Part shown: positions 58,674 to 64,000 of the stretch, one piece after another
How the letters are laid out: every line of letters starts with the position of its first letter
Position numbering within the stretch: position 1 is the stretch's first letter
From: Bacteroidota bacterium
Lineage (GTDB): Bacteria; Bacteroidota; Bacteroidia; J057; JADKCL01
Direction: 5' to 3'
Length of the DNA stretch: 64,000 nucleotides
Assembly (NCBI GenBank): GCA_016718825.1
Contig: JADKCL010000040.1
Coordinates: 1 to 64,000, forward strand
Position numbers and translations under genes: made by a program
The notes under the pieces: model-generated
Databases searched by the model: none
Seen by the model: only the letters and a program-made list of their open reading frames with translations
Told to the model about the DNA's origin: nothing

Positions 58674-60773
58674 CTAGCGGGTAACCGTCAATTTTTTCGT
58701 TTGCAACACGCCTCCTGAGAGGACGTTCACGAAGTAGACTCCCGGTGTTTGCACCTCTAAAATGCAAGCGGCAGCATCGGGATGGGAAATCATCAGCACC
58801 TTTCCGAGCAAGTCCGTGACGGTAACTTCCTCAATGGGAGAACCGCTTACCACGTGAAACTGACCTGCGGAGGGATTGGGATAAACCCTGAGATGGGGTC
58901 CTGTATCGGCACCCGCCACCCCGACAACCGGCGGATAGCAAGTCCCCGGCAAATTCGCATCGATCCAAGCAAGCCTGCCGACGATCCATTGTTTCATATA
59001 GTCCAATTCCTCCTGAAAGGTATTGGCCAATGGGGAAGGGTTGGGCCAAACATAGGTGCCGAGAATCTGCCATTGCCGGAAGTGCCGCACTTGGGCCTGA
59101 TTGAGCAGCGTCGCAACCGAGTCGATGTAATGAAAGATATGCGCGGTATCGAGGACATTGCTCCGCAATTCCGTCCAACGACATTGTAAGTTGTTGGTAA
59201 AGAGGGTGTCTTGCACGAGCCTTTTCCACCAGAATGGCATGTCGCAAGCACAATAATCCGGCTCGTTGTAATGCCAATCTGCTACTTCCGGCGCATTGCA
59301 ATAGTCCGCTCCACGCCAAGCGCCGTTGAAATCCCAAGAGGGGCCCATCGTCAGCTTCCCGCCCTTGCTGTCCTTGTCCTTGTAGAAGTAGGTCGACAGC
59401 CAATAGGCATCCACATTTTTGGCCAATTCGTTGAGGAGAAAATAGTCGACAAACGAGCGTTCATTTCCGAAATGGCGCCATCCGATCGTCGTATCCTGGA
59501 AAAATGGTCCGTCCAAGGCCGTTTCAAAGCTGTCGATATAGGCCTCGATATAGGCTTGTTGAACGGGAAGCAAGGTCCCCGCCTTCGGCGAAACCAGCTG
59601 GAAATTGATCACGTTGTTGCTCGGATTGGTTTGGTCGGGCAGGAAATTGGATTGCCATGACGGGCCGCCGATCCAGTCGATCTTGGCGATGTAGCCTCCG
59701 GTCAGGTCATCGCCGATGGTATCGTTGAGCGTCAATTTGGCGATGTCCACGCGGTCGCCGTCCCGTTTGATGGATTCCGTGATTTCATAGATGCCTTGGT
59801 AGGACCCATTGAGAATGACCTCGCAATAGCGCCCGCGGACCGCATATTGGCCCATGTCATTGCTCAGCGCATAGGACAACCAATTGCGCATGCACGACTT
59901 GTCGCTGTAGGGCCCATACAAAATCCAATCGTGTTCCTTGGGCATGCCCAGCAGCATCGTGTCGAGGTTGCCGCCGTTTTGGTCCCACGTTTCGAAGGCA
60001 TATTGTTTCTGCGGAAAGCTCTGCGAACTGTTGCCGCGGACTTCGATGCCAATCCAGCCTTCGTAGGAATTGAAGGAATCGTTGACATGGTTCAGCATCC
60101 CCGGGCCATTGTCGATGATGCCCATATAAGCCGCAATCTTGGGGTCATTGGGGATGCTTTGGCCTTGCGTGTTGAGGATCACGAGCGGCAAGTCGGTCGC
60201 AGAGACGATTTGTGCCGTCGCCGGATTGTTGCCGAATGTTATCGACCAACTGTTGACGTAGCCGGTGTCTGCGCCATAGGTGTCCGTCACCCGCAGGAAC
60301 CAGGTTCCGTTGCCGTTTTGTTGATTGTTGACCACGCCCATCTGACTTTGCGGACGGAAAACGCCGGTAAAGGGAGCCGAACCCTGCCAAATGCCGAGCG
60401 CAGCAGTATCAGTGAAGCAGGTATTGGTAAAGTCATGCCCGCCGCCGCCTTGGCCGGCAACAAGCAATGTGGTTGTACCATCTGGCGAAACCAAGGAAAT
60501 TTCCAAGTCACTGTCATAAGTGTGCGTGAGATCAATGCAAACGGATTCAAGGCCAAAACCGATGGTGTCGATATTCGCAGGAATTAAACCAATGACGGTC
60601 AGGGGAATGTCAATGGTCGTCAGGTCATGAATCGGTCCGCCGCCGCCCGTGAAGGTCTGTGCAAATGCGCTCGCTACGACAAGCGTGGCTGCTGCCGAGA
60701 GCAACATTTTGCGCAGCATTCGCTGATAGATGTTTTGAAATTTTTTCAACGGACTCAGACCTTTCATATTCAA
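58674..60773 (-). CDS. Secreted P-domain / CotH kinase-like protein with T9SS tail (second copy)
   Basis: 699 residues; the signal peptide is probably read from an internal Met (MLRKMLLSAAATLVVASAFAQ, start 60719). P-domain-like ~40-190 (LTHTYDSDLEISLVSPDGTTTLLV...NGTWFLRVTDTYGADTGYVNSWSITFG). CotH ~195-590: 'MPKEHDWILYGPYSDKSCMRNWLSYALSND', 'CEVILNGSYQGIYEITESIKRDGDRVDIAKL', then 'LTMGPSWDFNGAW', where Asn replaces the second Asp of the usual WDxD. T9SS tail ~625-699 (RVYPNPSAGQFHVVSG...GVYFVNVLSGG). Same order as the gene at 50490-52949 but without the PKD domain. Confidence 0.92.
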   Translation of the reverse strand: MNMKGLSPLKKFQNIYQRMLRKMLLSAAATLVVASAFAQTFTGGGGPIHDLTTIDIPLTVIGLIPANIDTIGFGLESVCIDLTHTYDSDLEISLVSPDGTTTLLVAGQGGGGHDFTNTCFTDTAALGIWQGSAPFTGVFRPQSQMGVVNNQQNGNGTWFLRVTDTYGADTGYVNSWSITFGNNPATAQIVSATDLPLVILNTQGQSIPNDPKIAAYMGIIDNGPGMLNHVNDSFNSYEGWIGIEVRGNSSQSFPQKQYAFETWDQNGGNLDTMLLGMPKEHDWILYGPYSDKSCMRNWLSYALSNDMGQYAVRGRYCEVILNGSYQGIYEITESIKRDGDRVDIAKLTLNDTIGDDLTGGYIAKIDWIGGPSWQSNFLPDQTNPSNNVINFQLVSPKAGTLLPVQQAYIEAYIDSFETALDGPFFQDTTIGWRHFGNERSFVDYFLLNELAKNVDAYWLSTYFYKDKDSKGGKLTMGPSWDFNGAWRGADYCNAPEVADWHYNEPDYCACDMPFWWKRLVQDTLFTNNLQCRWTELRSNVLDTAHIFHYIDSVATLLNQAQVRHFRQWQILGTYVWPNPSPLANTFQEELDYMKQWIVGRLAWIDANLPGTCYPPVVGVAGADTGPHLRVYPNPSAGQFHVVSGSPIEEVTVTDLLGKVLMISHPDAAACILEVQTPGVYFVNVLSGGVLQTKKLTVTR

Positions 60774-60985
60774 TGCATGTTCGGAAATTTCATCGGAAGA
60801 TCAAAAGAGTGGATGTCATCCCTCAGGCAAATGGACATTTTCCTAAGTCGGCACTCGTGGAGAATCGATTTTTGATAAGCGGGGACTTTTTGCGACATTC
60901 GTCAGAGCTTAGTCTAAAGAAATGTCGGCGGAGAACAGTGGCATTTTGAATGTACCGGCCGCCCCACACGCTCCGAGGAAACGGT

Positions 60986-61615
60986 ATGGAAATGCAACGC
61001 AGCAGCATGTTGATCCTGATCTTGTTGGTGTTCTGCTCCTGCGGAAATTCGTCGGTACCCACGCGCGAGAATTCTGCATCGATGAAGGAAGTGAATCAAA
61101 ACGCGTCTCCAACCGAAACGATGGAAGCGTATTTGGAGCGATTTGATACTTGGTTTTCGGAGGCCAATACGCTCATCACCGAAGGTTACGAAAAAGCGAG
61201 CGCCAATGTCGTCTTGGAGGAAGATGAGGAATGGGAATGTGATTGGGAAATGGATGCCAAAGCAATCCATGCCGCGTCAAGGAAGGCCATTCGGGCAACG
61301 GATTTGCTGGATCCAAGCCTCCAAAAATCATGGCTTTCCATTTTGGATTCCGCTGATGCACAAAGTGGTATTTACACGATCGGAACCTTGATGCACATGG
61401 GCAAATATGAACCCAATTACTTCGGCGATAAAACTTCGGGCTTTTTTCAGGAGCAGTCCATGCAGCCTACTAAGGGCTCAAATGGAGAGATTGCATCCCT
61501 TTGGTATCCCGAAACGATTTGCGGCGGACAAGCCGTCACGGGCAGGATTGCCGTCAAATTGCGCGAAGAAAAGGGGAAGCTTTTGCTTGTGCATGCGGTT
61601 TATGTGCTGGATTAG
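60986..61615 (+). CDS. Lipoprotein of unknown function
   Basis: 209 residues from ATG 60986, chosen because the signal (MQRSSMLILILLVFCSCGNSS) and lipobox 'VFCSC' follow. The mature part has an acidic stretch (LEEDEEWECDWEMD) and a C-terminal 'GGQAVTGRIAVKLREEKGKLLLVHAVYVLD' strand region. No family recognised. Confidence 0.7.
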   Translation: MEMQRSSMLILILLVFCSCGNSSVPTRENSASMKEVNQNASPTETMEAYLERFDTWFSEANTLITEGYEKASANVVLEEDEEWECDWEMDAKAIHAASRKAIRATDLLDPSLQKSWLSILDSADAQSGIYTIGTLMHMGKYEPNYFGDKTSGFFQEQSMQPTKGSNGEIASLWYPETICGGQAVTGRIAVKLREEKGKLLLVHAVYVLD

Positions 61616-61901
61616 GGCGGGGGAGGTCGCCAAGTATCCGCTGCCTGAAAGTGACGAAAATACTGGATGGTCGTTGCCTAAAGACGCTCCGTGCCAAATC
61701 AAGCTTGATTTGATCGATTGATTTTCGCTAAAAATTTCAGTGGGACACTTGTGAAAAGTTATCCAATTGGCTAACTTTACCCATGCCTCGTGAAATTGCT
61801 CGACAAGTTGGGGGTTGGGGGAGGATTTTGGAAATTTTACCATTCCCCCCAAAACTCTGCCTGAACCAAGATCGATTGGCGGGAGGGGGCTCTAAGGGTA
61901 A
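61616..61901. other. Probably holds the 5' part of a damaged toxin gene
   Basis: About 290 bases without an intact gene. Since the 3' end of a HigB-type toxin begins at 61902, its N-terminal half should lie here, but I cannot follow it reliably in any frame. Confidence 0.3.
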
Positions 61902-62039
61902 ATATTTTGCTGCTTCGATGCAGGAGATTTGGTGATCCTATTCAACGGATTTCAGAAGAAGACGGATAAGACGCCAAAACAGGAAATTGAGCGTGCGGAA
62001 AAACTAAAGATTGCTTATTATGAAAACAAAGGGAAATAG
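61902..62039 (+). pseudogene. HigB/RelE-type toxin, C-terminal fragment
   Basis: 45 codons read 'IFCCFDAGDLVILFNGFQKKTDKTPKQEIERAEKLKIAYYENKGK', the characteristic end of RelE-superfamily HigB-like (phage Gp49-like) toxins, including the GFxKKTxKTPxxEIxxA motif. These are ribosome-dependent mRNA interferases. The frame is closed by a stop just upstream, so the N-terminal half is lost or out of frame. The end overlaps the antitoxin start by 20 bases, as in intact toxin-first operons. Confidence 0.75.
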
Positions 62040-62319
62040 CATAGTTTCATGGGATGCCCATCTAGACAAAAAATACGGCAAGGAAGCGGCTCGGATTCAA
62101 TTTGAAAAGAGTTTGGAAACTACTAAAATCGTGTACTGATCCAAGAGGCGCGGAAGCAACAAACCTCACGCAAGAAAGGAGCTCGCTCTCAAATCTGGGA
62201 CCACTAAGAGTTATATCTCTCGCATTGAAAACGATGCAAGTGATATTCGGCTTTCTACCCTGATGCGGATCATTCGCGAGGGATTGGGTGGGCAGTTGAA
62301 GTTGTCTGTGGAGATGTGA
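62020..62319 (+). pseudogene. HigA/XRE-type antitoxin, two frameshifts
   Basis: From ATG 62020 the protein begins 'MKTKGNSIVSWDAHLDKKYG', the N-terminal arm common to these antitoxins, changes frame near 62137 to 'LIQEARKQQ', and again near 62170-62180 to 'ELALKSGTTKSYISRIENDASDIRLSTLMRIIREGL', a clear XRE helix-turn-helix, ending at 62319. About 100 residues when joined. It would neutralise the HigB-type toxin just upstream and repress the operon. The shifts lie in A-rich runs and may be sequencing errors. Confidence 0.75.
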
Positions 62320-62339
62320 TGGAAATTTGAATACGGGTT

Positions 62340-62629
62340 TTACGAACCCTCCTTTTTTGAATTGCACGCCGCATCCATTTCGATGGCATCAAAGAAATCG
62401 TCACGCAGCGCCAATGTCGCCTCGAATCGATCAGCCCAATCGGATGAATGGAGCACCAACGAATCGGCTTCTGCAAGCGGTAGTTCAAATTCCGTTCTAA
62501 GAGCGCGTAAACCGTTGCGATTTGGGTGGCACCTTGTGCACGCAACAATGAAATCACCTGTTCCGCGGAATGGCCTTGTGATTTCCAATTCCTGGCAGAT
62601 TCGCAAAAGGGCTGAAATGCTTCAAACAT
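62340..62629 (-). CDS. Small helical protein, one frameshift
   Basis: Two overlapping frames join into one ~95-residue protein: 'MFEAFQPFCESARNWKSQGHSAEQVISLLRAQGATQIATVYAL' (from 62629), then 'RTEFELPLAEADSLVLHSSDWADRFEATLALRDDFFDAIEMDAACNSKKEGS'. The 'IxxLRxxGAxxIxxxxAL..E..LPLxxAxxLVxxSxxW' pattern resembles the ribosomal L7/L12 C-terminal-like small proteins of unknown function. It converges with the antitoxin gene. Confidence 0.6.
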
Positions 62630-62778
62630 AACCAACTATTGTCGTTCAATTTATAAATCTAACCGGATCAACAACGCTTTGCAAACCCATCCCCCCGCCA
62701 GAGGCGTCCCGTCGATCCGCATGCGGCAAGATGCCGCCGCGTCGTGCCTTGCCATTTTCCATTAGCTTCGCTGAATGC

Positions 62779-62843
62779 TTCTCAATTCTCAATTCTCAAT
62801 TCTCCATTTTCATCCTCCATTTCAATTTTCCATTATCAATCCC
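62779..62843. repeat. 7-bp tandem array (CTCAATT / CTCCATT)
   Basis: Starts with a single ATTAGCTTCGCTGAA core at 62761, then three CTCAATT units, CTCCATT and degenerate units (TTCATCC, TCCATTT, CAATTTT). It ends about 13 bases before the deoC start at 62856, on the coding strand. Confidence 0.75.
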
Positions 62844-62855
62844 TATCTTAGCCCC

Positions 62856-63773
62856 ATGTCTACACCCAGTATGATATCTACCTTTAATCCACGTCATGTC
62901 GTCACCGTCGATCAGGTCGGCGTGGAGGAGCGGGTCGCGAAGTTCAAGACGCGCTCCATCAAGAAGGAAAGCAAGGTCGCAGCCCTCAAGCTCGCCCTCA
63001 ACATGATCGACCTCACCACCCTCGAAGGCAAGGACACGCCCGGCAAGGTCAAGCAGCTCTGTTACAAGGCTATGCATCCGCATGATGCCTATCCGGACCT
63101 GCCGACTGTCGCCGCGATTTGCGTCTATCCGAGTATGGTCCGCGTCGCCAAAAAGGCCCTCGAAGGCTCCAAGATCAATGTCGCTTCCGTCTCCACGGCC
63201 TTCCCGTCCGGTCAGGCACCTCTCCAAGTCAAGCTCGACGACACCAAGTTCGCGGTGGACGAAGGGGCCGACGAAATCGACATGGTCATCAGCCGCGGCG
63301 AATTTTTGCGTGGCAACTACAACTTCGTTTTTGACGAAATCGCAGCCATCAAGGAGGCTTGCGGCAAAGCCCACCTCAAGGTGATCCTCGAGACCGGCGA
63401 ACTCGCCACCCTCGACAACGTGCGCATCGCGAGCGAGATCGCCATGCATGCGGGCGGGGATTTTATCAAGACTTCGACGGGCAAGGTGCAGCCTGCCGCC
63501 ACGATGGAGGTGACCCTCGTGATGTTTGAGGCCATCCGCGACTTTCTATTATCAGACGGGCAAAATGGTCGGAATGAAGCCTGCAGGGGGCATCCGCGAA
63601 TCCAAGCAGGCGTTGCATTACCTCGTGATGCTGCGCGAGACGCTCGGTCAAGCCTGGATGAACAACGAATGGTTCCGGTTTGGCGCTAGCACCCTCGCCA
63701 ACGACATCTTGATGCAGCTCGTCAAGGAAAAACGGGCGTTTACCAATCATTGGACTATTTCTCCATCGACTAA
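62856..63773 (+). CDS. deoC: Deoxyribose-phosphate aldolase; two frameshifts
   Basis: Class I aldolase splitting 2-deoxyribose 5-phosphate into glyceraldehyde 3-phosphate and acetaldehyde. Start at ATG 62856 (MSTPSMISTFNPRHVV). The core has 'IDLTTLEGKDT', 'AICVYPSMV', 'LKVILETGEL' (catalytic Lys) and the Schiff-base motif 'DFIKTSTGK'. One extra T near 63545 and one missing A in an A run near 63731 shift the frame; between and after them the protein reads 'YYQTGKMVGMKPAGGIRESKQALHYLVMLRETLG...TGVYQSLDYFSID' and stops at 63773. About 305 residues, typical of the long form. Both indels are in homopolymers. Confidence 0.95.
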
Positions 63774-63777
63774 GACA

Positions 63778-64000
63778 ATGGCAAAAGAGAAAAAACCGGC
63801 CGTGGTCGGCCTGCAATTCGATACAGAATGGCAATATGCACCCTCGCCGGAGAGCAGGGACCATATTCAGCTCAAGGACCAATACGAGCTGTTCATCGGT
63901 GGGGAATGGGTGAAACCTTCGTCGGGCAAATACTTTGACACGATCAATCCTGCGACCGAGGAAAAGTTGGCACGTATCGCCGAGGCCAACAAAGCCGACG
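63778..64000 (+). CDS. Aldehyde dehydrogenase, N-terminal part (runs off the window)
   Basis: From ATG 63778, 74 codons are visible. After ~45 residues comes the aldehyde dehydrogenase start 'YELFIGGEWVKPSSGKYFDTINPATEEKLARIAEANKAD'. Four bases after the deoC stop, so an operon is very likely: the enzyme would oxidise the acetaldehyde made by DeoC. The catalytic part is outside the window. Confidence 0.88.
   Translation, partial: MAKEKKPAVVGLQFDTEWQYAPSPESRDHIQLKDQYELFIGGEWVKPSSGKYFDTINPATEEKLARIAEANKAD

Overview
The window looks like a chromosomal piece of a free-living member of the phylum Bacteroidota. At least nine predicted secreted proteins end in a type IX secretion system (T9SS) sorting domain (type A tails of the form xPNPxxxxLxxx...LxxGxYxxxV). 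One giant PKD protein carries a gliding-motility-type (type B) C-terminal domain and is followed directly by a PorP/SprF-like and a PorE-like gene. SPII lipoproteins, an aconitase of the mitochondrial-like type common in this phylum and the lack of clear Shine-Dalgarno sequences agree with this. I cannot place the organism below phylum level from sequence alone.

Layout. 1-1.4 kb: broken beta-helix T9SS cargo gene entering from the left edge. 2.2-6.5 kb (minus): DUF6958/zinc-ribbon/HhH protein, membrane protein, SRPBCC protein, a secreted protein of unknown family, acyltransferase 3. 6.8 kb: relic of a YdeI-type gene. 7-12.2 kb: a frameshifted repeat-rich T9SS cargo gene (+) facing an 868-residue T9SS cargo gene (-). 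12.6-18.6 kb (minus): two tandem YdeI-family paralogs, an RCC1-repeat T9SS protein and two further surface proteins. 19-20.5 kb: histidine kinase ATPase part plus single-domain response regulator. 20.5-24.4 kb (minus): small lipoproteins, an SMI1/KNR4 (SUKH) protein and a T9SS protein. 24.9-27.1 kb: aconitase. 27.6-38.9 kb (+): giant 18-PKD protein, PorP/SprF-like protein and PorE-like TPR-PD40-CRD-PKD-OmpA-SPOR protein, apparently one operon. 39.5-46.6 kb: P-domain T9SS protein (+) facing a roughly 1,660-residue tandem fibronectin-III-like T9SS protein (-), with a strong bidirectional terminator between them. 46.9-53 kb: helical repeat protein, sphingomyelinase-like EEP phosphodiesterase, FkbM methyltransferase, P-domain/CotH/PKD T9SS protein. 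53-58.7 kb (+): TfoX-N, DUF4259, exported superoxide dismutase with an extra C-terminal domain, NADAR, Baeyer-Villiger-type monooxygenase, T9SS protein. 58.7-60.8 kb (-): second P-domain/CotH T9SS protein. 61-62.6 kb: lipoprotein, damaged HigB/HigA-type toxin-antitoxin pair, small protein. 62.9-64 kb: deoC and the start of an aldehyde dehydrogenase.

Two things cut across the window. (1) Many genes carry single-base frameshifts. In the clearest cases (deoC, sod, the PKD and PorE-like genes) the extra or missing base lies in a short homopolymer and the protein continues perfectly in the next frame, so most are probably sequencing errors; I give such genes as single features. (2) Intergenic regions carry unrelated-looking short arrays that share a 7-bp period, often just upstream of a gene, plus palindromic repeat elements around aconitase. 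These, the two P-domain/CotH fusions and the PKD-PorP-PorE operon are the most interesting parts.
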